The position numbers and the translations under genes are program-made. Source: Candidatus Luteimonas excrementigallinarum (GTDB lineage: Bacteria > Pseudomonadota > Gammaproteobacteria > Xanthomonadales > Xanthomonadaceae). From it: 6,852 nucleotides of DNA. This document shows positions 1 through 5,496 of this stretch, piece after piece. Positions within the stretch are counted from its first letter, which is position 1, and every line of letters begins with the position of its first letter. The DNA lies in the NCBI GenBank assembly GCA_019115725.1, contig DXCY01000071.1:1-6852 (forward strand), written 5' to 3'. The notes beneath the pieces were generated by a model that was given only the letters and a program-made list of their open reading frames with translations, was not told the DNA's origin and did not search any database.

Positions 1-198
1 TTGCGCGTAAGTAAAGGAGGAGGCCGTAGCCGCAGGCGCAGGCCGGGGGACATGGAGCGCAAAGGTCTCCCGGCCGCAGCGGGGCCCGTCAGGTCACCGC
101 GAAAAAAATCGAAAAAGCAGCCCCGAACCTGAAAGACGAGCCTTCTTGCATGACCGTTCGTCAGCCCCACCGCACTTCACCGCAGTTAGCATGGCCCC
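1..198. other. Left-edge region without a certain gene
   Basis: One forward frame is open from base 1 to a TGA at 130-132 and would encode a 43-residue, very Arg/Lys-rich tail ending in PRKKSKKQPRT. It could be the C-terminus of a gene entering from the left. It could also be a chance frame in GC-rich DNA: its only internal ATG (52-54) gives 26 residues, and an SD-like AAAGGAGGAGG (14-24) lies too far from that ATG to serve it. The rest (133-198) should carry the sirtuin promoter, but I find no convincing -35/-10 pair. The base composition is notable for an A-rich block (about 102-118). Nothing here can be assigned with confidence. Confidence 0.25.
41..75. repeat. Imperfect inverted repeat (11-bp stem hairpin)
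   Basis: The arms 41-51 (GGCCGGGGGAC) and 65-75 (GTCTCCCGGCC) pair over 11 positions with one G-T wobble, around a 13-base loop (52-64). No T-run follows on either strand, so it is not a standard intrinsic terminator. It could be a REP-like intergenic palindrome or part of the end of the upstream gene. The pairing is seen directly; any role is unknown. Confidence 0.5.
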
Positions 199-1071
199 AT
201 GTCGAGCATCACCCCTGCCACGCAGCCCCAGGCCGACGCCGCCACCCGGCTCGCCGACTTCCTGCAACGGCACCAGCGCGTATTCGTGCTGACCGGCGCC
301 GGCTGCAGCACCGGTTCCGGCATTCCCGATTACCGCGACGAAGCCGGCCAGTGGAAGCGCCCTGCCCCGGTCACCTGGCAGGCCTTCACCGGCGATCCCG
401 TGGTGTATCGACGCTACTGGGCGCGCAGCCATGTGGGCTGGCCGAAGTTCGTCCAGGCCCGGCCCAACGTGGCCCACCATGCGCTCGCCGAATTGGGCCG
501 CGACGGACCGGTGGATATCCTGGTGACCCAGAACGTGGACGGGCTGCACCAGCGCGCCGGAAGTCCGGAGGCCATCGACCTGCATGGCAACCTGGAGGCC
601 GTGGTGTGCCTGGGCTGTGGGGCTCGGGGCGATCGCGATGCGCTGCAGGCCGTGATGGAAGCGGCCAATCCCGGCTGGGATCCCGGCCCCGCGGCATCGG
701 CTCCCGATGGCGATGCCGACATTGCCAGCCATGCCGAGGCCGCCTATCACCCGCCGCTGTGCGCCATCTGCGAAGGATTGCTCAAGCCGGACGTGGTGTT
801 CTTCGGCGAGAACGTGCCGCGCGATCGGCTGGGACGGGCGCTGCAGGCGCTGGAGCAGACCGATGCGATGCTGGTCGCCGGCTCATCGCTGATGGTCTAT
901 TCGGGATTCCGCTTTGCCCGGCTGGCGAGCGAGGCCGGCAAGCCGCTGGCGATCCTCAACCGCGGCGCAACGCGGGCGGATGCGCTGGCAACGCTGCGCC
1001 TGGATGGCGAGGTCGGTGCCACGCTGCAGCAGGCGGCCGGGCAGCTGCGCGCCACAGCGGAGTTGGAATAG
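199..1071 (+). CDS. SIRT4-like class II Sir2 family NAD-dependent protein deacylase
   Basis: This 290-residue cytoplasmic enzyme would use NAD+ to remove acyl groups from lysines, releasing nicotinamide and O-acyl-ADP-ribose. The Sir2 landmarks are all present: the Rossmann/NAD motif GAGCSTGSGIPDYRD (33-47), TQNVDGLH (110-117), catalytic His129 in LHGN, a zinc site of Cys137/Cys140 and Cys188/Cys191, then GSS (228-230) and LNRG (253-256). The stretch RRYWARSHVGWPKF (71-84) and the GFRFA region match my memory of human SIRT4 more closely than of E. coli CobB, which points to class II. The substrate is unknown: SIRT4 relatives are reported to act as deacylases, lipoamidases or ADP-ribosylases. 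ATG 199 is the only sensible start because the family N-terminus follows at once. No Shine-Dalgarno sequence is visible, so weak or leaderless initiation is possible. It converges on cfa with a 9-bp gap and no terminator hairpin between them. Confidence 0.93.
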   Translation: MSSITPATQPQADAATRLADFLQRHQRVFVLTGAGCSTGSGIPDYRDEAGQWKRPAPVTWQAFTGDPVVYRRYWARSHVGWPKFVQARPNVAHHALAELGRDGPVDILVTQNVDGLHQRAGSPEAIDLHGNLEAVVCLGCGARGDRDALQAVMEAANPGWDPGPAASAPDGDADIASHAEAAYHPPLCAICEGLLKPDVVFFGENVPRDRLGRALQALEQTDAMLVAGSSLMVYSGFRFARLASEAGKPLAILNRGATRADALATLRLDGEVGATLQQAAGQLRATAELE

Positions 1072-1080
1072 CCCGCTGCC

Positions 1081-2202
1081 TCAGCGCGGCGCCACGTACC
1101 CACCCGGCACACCCTCCGGCGACAGCACGATCTGCCACAGGTTGAGGCGGCGCGCGCGGAAGCTGGCCATGGATCCGGCCAGATAGAAGCGCCACATGCG
1201 CCGGAAGCGCTCGTCATAGCGCTCCGGCAGCCGCTCCCAGGCGGCTTCGATATTGTCCCGCCAGGCCTGCAGCGTACGGTCGTAGTCAGCACCGAAGTTA
1301 TGCCAGTCCTCGATCACGAAGCGGCGCTCCAGCGCGCGCGTGGTCTGGGCCGCCGACGGCACCATTGAGTTCGGGAAAATGTATTTGGCGATCCACGGGT
1401 CGGTGCGGTTGCGCGACACGTTGCTGCCGATGGTATGCAGCAGGAACAGGCCGTCGGCAGCGAGATTGCGACGCGCGACGCGGAAGAACGTGCGGTAATT
1501 GCGCACCCCCACATGCTCGTACATGCCGATCGAGACAATGCGATCGAAGCGGCCGTCCAGCTTGCGGTAGTCCTGCAGCCTCACCTCCACCGGCAGGCCC
1601 TCGCACAGCCGGCGCGCATACTCCGCCTGCTCGCGGGAAATGGTGACGCCGACCACCTGCACGCCGTAGCGCTCGGCAGCGAACTTCAGCATCTCGCCCC
1701 AGCCGCAGCCGATATCCAGCACGCGCATGCCCGGTTTCAGGCCGAGCTTGCGGCAGACCAGATCGAGCTTGGCTTCCTGCGCGGCATCCAGGCTGTCCGC
1801 GTTGCGCCAATAGCCGCAGCTGTACACCATGCGCGCGCCGAGCATGGCCTGGTACAGGTCATTGCCCAGGTCGTAATGGCGCTCGCCCACTTCATAGCTG
1901 CGGCGGCCGCGCTGGCGGTTGACGAACCAGGCGGCCACGCCGTCGGCCACCTCGGCCGCACCGTACACCCGGTTGCCCAGCCCGGCCTGGATCAGCCTCA
2001 GCAGCAGGCCATCGAGCGAGCGCGTTTCCCACCAGCCGTCCATGTAGGACTCGCCAAGGCCAAGCGAACCTTCACCCAGCACCCGTGCATGGAAGCGGGG
2101 GTCATGGACCTGCAGGTCCCAGTCGCGTTCTCCCCCGAGGCGCACGTCGGCATCTGCCAGGAGCGCCTCAACGCGCTGCCGGTAACGATCGTAATCTCCC
2201 AT
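1081..2202 (-). CDS. cfa: Cyclopropane-fatty-acyl-phospholipid synthase
   Basis: This 373-residue enzyme transfers a methylene group from S-adenosylmethionine to the cis double bond of unsaturated acyl chains in membrane phospholipids, a modification typical of stationary phase and acid stress. It is essentially full length (E. coli Cfa is 382). It has an N-terminal lipid-binding half followed by a SAM-dependent methyltransferase domain with the glycine motif LDIGCGWGE (162-170). The residues known as catalytic or bicarbonate-binding in E. coli Cfa (C139, E239, H266, I268, Y317) are matched by Cys129 in YSCGYW, Glu229 in MYEHVG, His256 and Ile258 in LHTIGS, and Tyr307 in GADYD. The frame also opens at a GTG at 2208, two codons earlier. 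I chose ATG 2202 because a GAGGGG Shine-Dalgarno sits 5 nt ahead of it, while it overlaps the GTG. The gene stands alone, 123 bp after the lipoprotein gene. No convincing promoter was found. Confidence 0.96.
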   Translation of the reverse strand: MGDYDRYRQRVEALLADADVRLGGERDWDLQVHDPRFHARVLGEGSLGLGESYMDGWWETRSLDGLLLRLIQAGLGNRVYGAAEVADGVAAWFVNRQRGRRSYEVGERHYDLGNDLYQAMLGARMVYSCGYWRNADSLDAAQEAKLDLVCRKLGLKPGMRVLDIGCGWGEMLKFAAERYGVQVVGVTISREQAEYARRLCEGLPVEVRLQDYRKLDGRFDRIVSIGMYEHVGVRNYRTFFRVARRNLAADGLFLLHTIGSNVSRNRTDPWIAKYIFPNSMVPSAAQTTRALERRFVIEDWHNFGADYDRTLQAWRDNIEAAWERLPERYDERFRRMWRFYLAGSMASFRARRLNLWQIVLSPEGVPGGYVAPR

Positions 2203-2207
2203 CTCCA

Positions 2208-2213
2208 CCCCTC
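2208..2213 (-). promoter_or_regulatory. Ribosome binding site deciding the cfa start
   Basis: On the minus strand GAGGGG lies 5 nt before ATG 2202. The competing GTG at 2208-2206 begins on the last base of this motif, so it could not use it at normal spacing. This favours the shorter 373-residue product. Confidence 0.6.
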
Positions 2214-2309
2214 AAGGAGTTGCATCCAGGAAAATCCGTCGCCCCCCATACTAGCGCGTCATCAATACGTGACCAGCACACCCCCAGCGCGCCGGCGCCG
2301 GAACGGACG

Positions 2310-2324
2310 CTGCGCCTGGCGCAG
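2310..2324. repeat. Small inverted repeat just after the lipoprotein stop codon
   Basis: CTGCGCC (2310-2316) and GGCGCAG (2318-2324) are perfect complements, giving a 6-bp stem with a 3-nt loop (CTG). It starts one base past the minus-strand lipoprotein gene and is followed, in the direction of transcription, by GC-rich sequence rather than a T-run. It may be a weak or Rho-assisted 3' end structure, or chance in GC-rich DNA. Confidence 0.35.
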
Positions 2325-2325
2325 T

Positions 2326-3192
2326 TCAGTTGCCTGCGAACAGTTCCTGCCACGGTTCGGCCAAGTGCGGACGCAGCACCTCGGAGGGCACAACCACGGA
2401 CTGCACGCCGTCCGAATACGGACCCACCTGGTACGGCGGGAACACGAAACGCAGCGCCTGGATACGCCCGCCGGCAGTCATCACCGGTTCGAAGTGGGCG
2501 AAGTTTTCCGGATCCGGGGTGGAGCCCTCATCGATCATCCGGGTGGATGAGCCGAGCAACCGGCGGCGATCCTCGGGTTCCATGTCTTCCGCATCCAGCC
2601 GCTGCAGCATCTGCGCATGCAGCTGCTCGCGCACGTAATCCGACACTGCCCGCCAGCCCTGTGCATCGGCCATCAATGCATCCGCGGTCAGCATGCGCTC
2701 GTGCCGCGGCAGCCACACAAACCGCGCCACCAGCGGGTTGCCGTGGGCGCCGCCGGTATAGCTGCTGCCATCCGCAGCCACGGCCACGACGTCCGCGGTT
2801 TCAGCCAGCATGGAAAAGTCCAGCACCAGATCATAGGGGGCCGTCGGTCGGCCCTCACCCAGGCTGGCCACCGCCTCGCGCAGGTCGGCGCGCGCCGCTT
2901 CGGCAAACGCCGCCAGCTCCCGGGCCAGCCCCGGCCACGCGCGGGCCTCGGGCGGGTAGCTGATACCCACCAGATACCGCGGGTCGCGCTCGATCACATC
3001 CTCCAGCGAGGGAGGCTGCGCATTGGCGTCGCCCGTGGCGGTGAGTCCTGCGTCCGCAGCGGAGCGGTCCGTCGTGCGTTCGTCGATGATGTCCGGCACC
3101 CCGCCCGCGGGCACCGCATCGGCATCCTCCTGCCCGCAGCCGGCCAGCGCCCACGCCATCACCAGAACCATCGCTGCGCGTCCCATCCTCAT
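2326..3192 (-). CDS. Secreted lipoprotein with RsiV-like DUF3298 domain
   Basis: This is a 288-residue predicted lipoprotein. A short basic N-terminus (MRMGR), a hydrophobic core (6-17) and a lipobox L16-A17-G18-C19 indicate signal peptidase II processing and lipid attachment at Cys19. An acidic, Ala/Asp-rich linker follows to about residue 60. The rest resembles the DUF4163/DUF3298 pair seen in the extracellular part of the Bacillus anti-sigma factor RsiV and in some polysaccharide deacetylases. The recognisable pieces are SYTGGAHG (144-151) and FPPYQVGPYSDG (251-262), followed by VVVPSEVLRPHL. RsiV binds lysozyme through this region, but whether this protein binds a ligand is unknown; no sigma factor gene is adjacent and there is no cytoplasmic sigma-binding segment. 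GGGGAG 6 nt before ATG 3192 supports this start over Met3. It lies between csp (behind its terminator) and cfa, probably as its own unit. The family call is firm; the function is unknown. Confidence 0.88.
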   Translation of the reverse strand: MRMGRAAMVLVMAWALAGCGQEDADAVPAGGVPDIIDERTTDRSAADAGLTATGDANAQPPSLEDVIERDPRYLVGISYPPEARAWPGLARELAAFAEAARADLREAVASLGEGRPTAPYDLVLDFSMLAETADVVAVAADGSSYTGGAHGNPLVARFVWLPRHERMLTADALMADAQGWRAVSDYVREQLHAQMLQRLDAEDMEPEDRRRLLGSSTRMIDEGSTPDPENFAHFEPVMTAGGRIQALRFVFPPYQVGPYSDGVQSVVVPSEVLRPHLAEPWQELFAGN

Positions 3193-3304
3193 CGCCTGCT
3201 CCCCTTTGTAGCTGATACGTGGTTTGTGAACAGGATAGGACGAGCCGTGTGATGAAGCGATGCAGCCCCTCTGCTCAACCCGGCTCCCGGATTGCGGGCA
3301 AAAG

Positions 3305-3328
3305 AAAACCCGGCCGAAGCCGGGTTTT
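3305..3328 (-). terminator. Intrinsic terminator of the cold-shock gene (UUCG loop)
   Basis: A perfect 10-bp stem, AAAACCCGGC (3305-3314) with GCCGGGTTTT (3319-3328), encloses a 4-nt loop. Read on the minus strand the loop is TTCG closed by C-G, a very stable tetraloop, and the stem runs into TTTTCTTTT. It begins 23 nt after the csp stop codon. A-tracts on one side and T-tracts on the other would let it work in both directions, although no plus-strand gene ends here. A smaller hairpin (3335-3339 with 3346-3350) sits between the stop codon and the terminator. Confidence 0.9.
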
Positions 3329-3351
3329 CCAGTATCCGGTGTGAACCGGAA

Positions 3352-3561
3352 TTACATCGGCTCGACTTCGTCAGCCTGCAGGCCCTTCTGGCCCTGCACG
3401 ACCTTGAAGGTCACCTGCTGGCCTTCCTGCAGCGACTTGAAGCCGGTGCCCTGGATGGAACGGAAGTGGACGAAAACGTCCTGGCCGTTTTCCGGGGTGA
3501 TGTAGCCGAAGCCCTTGGCATCGTTGAACCACTTGACGGTGCCGCTCTGACGCTCAGACAT
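3352..3561 (-). CDS. Cold-shock domain protein (CspA family)
   Basis: This 69-residue single-domain protein binds single-stranded RNA and DNA and acts as an RNA chaperone in the cytoplasm. It is the normal size for CspA proteins. It opens with the hallmark SGTVKWFNDAKGFGYI (6-21), holding RNP1 (KGFGYI, 16-21), and continues with RNP2 (VFVHF, 29-33). The nucleic-acid-facing aromatics Trp11, Phe12, Phe18, Tyr20, Phe30, His32 and Phe33 are all present. AAGGAG (3569-3574) lies 7 nt ahead of ATG 3561, so the start is secure. The gene is monocistronic: its own strong terminator follows and a long upstream gap precedes it. The sequence alone does not say whether it is cold-induced or constitutive, and the symbol within the multi-member csp family is left open. 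Confidence 0.97.
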   Translation of the reverse strand: MSERQSGTVKWFNDAKGFGYITPENGQDVFVHFRSIQGTGFKSLQEGQQVTFKVVQGQKGLQADEVEPM

Positions 3562-3850
3562 GTTGTTACTCCTTGGGTACTACAGTTTGTTGGTAGATAC
3601 ACGACCCGCCATATGCGGTGCCGCGACTGTCGAGCAAGGGGTAACGCGAAAGCGATGGAGCGGATCGTCCCGACCGGCCGGAGCCAACCGTACAGCTTCT
3701 AGATCTACCGCATCGGAGCCACGATGTACCGTGATCCCGGCTGTGAACAGTGAGCGCACAATACCCTACTTTTTCCAGAAAGTGTGAATGGGGCGTGCTG
3801 CACTGCCGCACACCGGTCACCTCCTGCCGAACGGGTGGACGGCCGTCGGA
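3562..3850 (-). other. Upstream/leader region of the cold-shock gene
   Basis: These 289 bases hold no credible gene on either strand. They should include the csp promoter and leader RNA, since long structured leaders are usual for cspA-type genes. The best sigma-70-like pair I can see reading toward csp is TTCACA ... TATTGT near 3745-3785, with a 19-nt spacer. That is too long for confidence and would give a leader of roughly 180 nt. Short palindromes occur (TAGATCTA at 3700-3707, GACGGCCGTC at 3839-3848) without an assigned role. No clear terminator is seen for the basic-protein gene that ends at 3851. Confidence 0.4.
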
Positions 3851-4564
3851 TCAGTCGCCGGAATCATGGCTGTCGCGCTTTCCCTGACTGATCCGGTCGC
3901 GGGTGGCGCTGCTGCCATGGATGGCTGGAAGCCGGGCTTCACCGGCATGCAGGTCGGCCGCGCGCCGCGCCGCCGAGCCACTCTGGAAACCCTCGCCCGA
4001 CACCTGTCCGCCGTGGCTGCCTACCTCCTGCCAGGGCTTGGGCTGGCGCGCTGCTTCCTGCTTGGCCGCCAGCACCTTGCGCGTGCTGCGCAGGGCCTGT
4101 TTGGCCGTCACCCGCTTGCCGGTGCCATCCGTGCCCTTGCGTGCCGTCTTCTTTCCGGCTGTCTTCTTTCTAGCTGTCTTCTGTACGCCCGCTTTTTTGA
4201 CAGCTGCCTTGCGGACGCGCGGGCTGGCTGCACTCTCCTTCTCCGACGCCTTCGCTTCCTTTTTCGCATCGCCCAGCCGGGTTTCAAACCGCTTGAGGAT
4301 GTCGGCAAGGATTTCCACCTTGTCCTTGCTGCGCTGGTTGGCATTGCCGCTGGTGCCGCGCTTGCTGCCGGTCTGCTGGCGTGAACTGAGCTTCTGCCTG
4401 CGCACGAGATCCCGGGCGCGGTCGCGGACGCCGCGTGCGCGGGTAATCCGGCTTTCCAGCTGGCTGACGCTGAACTTGCGGATGGGGTTGTGGCGGCTGT
4501 CGTCGTAGAGCTGCATCTCGCCCTTGTTGAGCAGGGCGACCGCTTTGGCTCGGGTGATCTGCAT
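3851..4564 (-). CDS. Basic Lys/Ala-rich histone-H1-like protein, function unknown
   Basis: This 237-residue soluble, strongly basic protein has no signal peptide or membrane segment. Residues 1-60 form a structured-looking N-terminus (MQITRAKAVALLNKGE, then an Arg-rich helical stretch 36-57). Residues 79-105 look like a charged helix or coiled coil (VEILADILKRFETRLGD). Residues 115-155 are low-complexity Lys/Ala/Thr with histone-H1-type tracts such as KKTAGKKTARKG. The C-terminus (about 170-237) is Gly/Ser/Arg-rich. The tail composition suggests nucleic-acid binding or nucleoid association, as in AlgP/H1-like bacterial proteins, but no named domain is recognised. ATG 4564 is chosen because GGAGG (4569-4573) precedes it by 4 nt. 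An in-frame ATG at 4588 would add 8 residues with a poorer SD. The frame stays open far upstream, but that part overlaps the rhomboid gene and is not coding. It lies 122 bp downstream of rhomboid on the same strand, so weak co-transcription is possible. Confidence 0.75.
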   Translation of the reverse strand: MQITRAKAVALLNKGEMQLYDDSRHNPIRKFSVSQLESRITRARGVRDRARDLVRRQKLSSRQQTGSKRGTSGNANQRSKDKVEILADILKRFETRLGDAKKEAKASEKESAASPRVRKAAVKKAGVQKTARKKTAGKKTARKGTDGTGKRVTAKQALRSTRKVLAAKQEAARQPKPWQEVGSHGGQVSGEGFQSGSAARRAADLHAGEARLPAIHGSSATRDRISQGKRDSHDSGD

Positions 4565-4568
4565 TATT

Positions 4569-4607
4569 CCTCCAATGGCTTGCGTCATGCCTGTGACAGG
4601 CCATTGG
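4569..4607 (-). promoter_or_regulatory. Hairpin overlapping the Shine-Dalgarno of the basic-protein gene
   Basis: Perfect 8-nt complementary arms (CCAATGGC 4572-4579, GCCATTGG 4600-4607) flank a 20-nt loop. In the minus-strand transcript the start-proximal arm ends in GG, the first two bases of the GGAGG ribosome binding site (4569-4573). A second hairpin, GCCTGT/ACAGGC (4589-4594 with 4596-4601), shares bases 4600-4601 with the outer stem, so the two compete at their edge. The pairing is seen; control of translation is inference. Confidence 0.45.
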
Positions 4608-4686
4608 TGGATAGCACAGCCGGCCTGCAGGGGCCGTGATCGTTGGACCCGCGCGGCAACCGGGCGGCGGAGGCGAAAACTCCGCG

Positions 4687-5298
4687 TCAGGGATTCATCA
4701 GCCGCGCCAGAAACGTGCTGGCCACCTGCGGCTCCAGCATCACCGTGAACAACATGCCGTACACCGCACCCCACAGATGGGCGCTGTGGTTCACGTTGCC
4801 ACCGCCCTGCCGGTCCATCCAGATGCTGTAACCGATATAGCACCCGCCGAATACAAACGCCGGGATGCCGATCGGGATCGGCATGATGTAGATCCGCTCC
4901 CAGGGCGCCAGCAGGATGAAGGCGAACAGTACCGCCGATACCGCGCCCGAAGCGCCCAGGCTGCGATAGCTGGCGTCCTTCTGGTGCTTGATGTAGGTGG
5001 GCATGATCGCCACCACGATCGCCGACAGGTAGAACGCCAGATAGCCCAACGGGCCGATCCGCTGGGAGAAGAACATCTCCATCACCCGGCCGAAGAAGAA
5101 CAGGGTGAACATGTTGAACAGCAGATGCATCCAATCGGCATGGATGAACCCGTGGGTCACCAGGCGCTCGTACTGCCGATTGCGCGAGATCGCCGGCGGC
5201 CACAGGATCAGGCGCGCCAGCAGCTTGTGGTCGCTGAAGGCCCGCCATGAGACGAGCGCGGTGACGCCGACGATGAGGTAGGTGACGATCGATTCCAT
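4687..5298 (-). CDS. Rhomboid family intramembrane serine protease
   Basis: This 203-residue inner-membrane protein is predicted to cleave transmembrane substrates within the bilayer. It is a compact six-helix rhomboid without the extra cytoplasmic domain of E. coli GlpG. Landmarks in order are a first hydrophobic helix (about 3-18); the HxxxxHxxxN signature with His53, His58 and Asn62 (FIHADWMHLLFNMF); the nucleophile Ser117 in GASGA; and catalytic His174 in SAHLWGAVYG. All elements of the Ser-His dyad and oxyanion site are therefore present, so it should be active. The natural substrate is unknown. ATG 5298 is chosen because the first membrane helix begins right after it; the ribosome binding site is weak. 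The same frame stays open for 371 more codons upstream, but that part runs antisense through the peptidase gene and is taken as an artefact of GC-rich composition. The gene is divergent from the peptidase, 198 bp apart. Confidence 0.93.
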   Translation of the reverse strand: MESIVTYLIVGVTALVSWRAFSDHKLLARLILWPPAISRNRQYERLVTHGFIHADWMHLLFNMFTLFFFGRVMEMFFSQRIGPLGYLAFYLSAIVVAIMPTYIKHQKDASYRSLGASGAVSAVLFAFILLAPWERIYIMPIPIGIPAFVFGGCYIGYSIWMDRQGGGNVNHSAHLWGAVYGMLFTVMLEPQVASTFLARLMNP

Positions 5299-5365
5299 GG
5301 AAAATCCGGGTCCAGCGCTCCTGCGCGAGCGGGGATCGTGCAATGGAACGACCGTGCAAGTACAG

Positions 5366-5384
5366 GGCCGGAAGGCATCCGGCC
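5366..5384. repeat. Inverted repeat in the rhomboid/peptidase divergent region
   Basis: GGCCGGA (5366-5372) and TCCGGCC (5378-5384) form a perfect 7-bp stem around a 5-nt loop. It lies 67 bp upstream of the rhomboid start and 112 bp upstream of the peptidase start. No T-run follows on either strand. It could be an operator-type palindrome or a leader hairpin; the sequence does not decide. Confidence 0.45.
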
Positions 5385-5402
5385 GGGCCACGGCTGTGGT
5401 GC

Positions 5403-5446
5403 CGCCATGCCGCGGGCATGGGGTGGGCATGCGGCGGGCATGAGTC
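5403..5446 (+). repeat. Four-copy 11-bp tandem repeat (GGGCATG core)
   Basis: Units begin at 5403, 5414, 5425 and 5436, exactly 11 bp apart. Three carry GGGCATG and the first carries CGCCATG; the last four bases of each unit vary. The first two units also form an inverted repeat (CCATGCC with GGCATGG, 5405-5421). Each unit contains an ATG, and those at 5407 and 5440 are in frame with the peptidase. The 11-bp period is close to one helical turn, so the units would face the same side of the DNA. Confidence 0.65.
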
Positions 5447-5496
5447 GGCACGAAGCAGGCATCATTGCCCGCTCCATCGTCCAATGCCTCTCGCCC

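Noticed and set aside
150..1145. 331-residue plus-strand frame over the sirtuin gene
   Set aside because: It is a shifted frame of the sirtuin; its Arg/Pro/Gly-rich translation has no domain.
2225..2275. Sigma-S-like -10 element (CTAGTAT) ahead of cfa
   Set aside because: Only four of seven positions fit and there is no supporting -35; known RpoS control of E. coli cfa is not evidence for this site.
1435..2550. 371-residue plus-strand open frame across cfa and the lipoprotein gene
   Set aside because: It is antisense to two genes with clear families, and its His/Ala/Gln-rich translation is typical of a shadow frame in GC-rich DNA.
2617..3252. 211-residue plus-strand frame antisense to the lipoprotein gene
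   Set aside because: It has no domain and no ribosome binding site and mirrors the codon pattern of the opposite gene.
3740..3765. CRP/Clp-like TGTG ... CACA site upstream of csp
   Set aside because: The half-site spacing does not match TGTGA-N6-TCACA.
4565..5419. Minus-strand extension of the basic-protein frame through the rhomboid gene
   Set aside because: It overlaps rhomboid in another frame; the GGAGG site and ATG at 4564 mark the real start.
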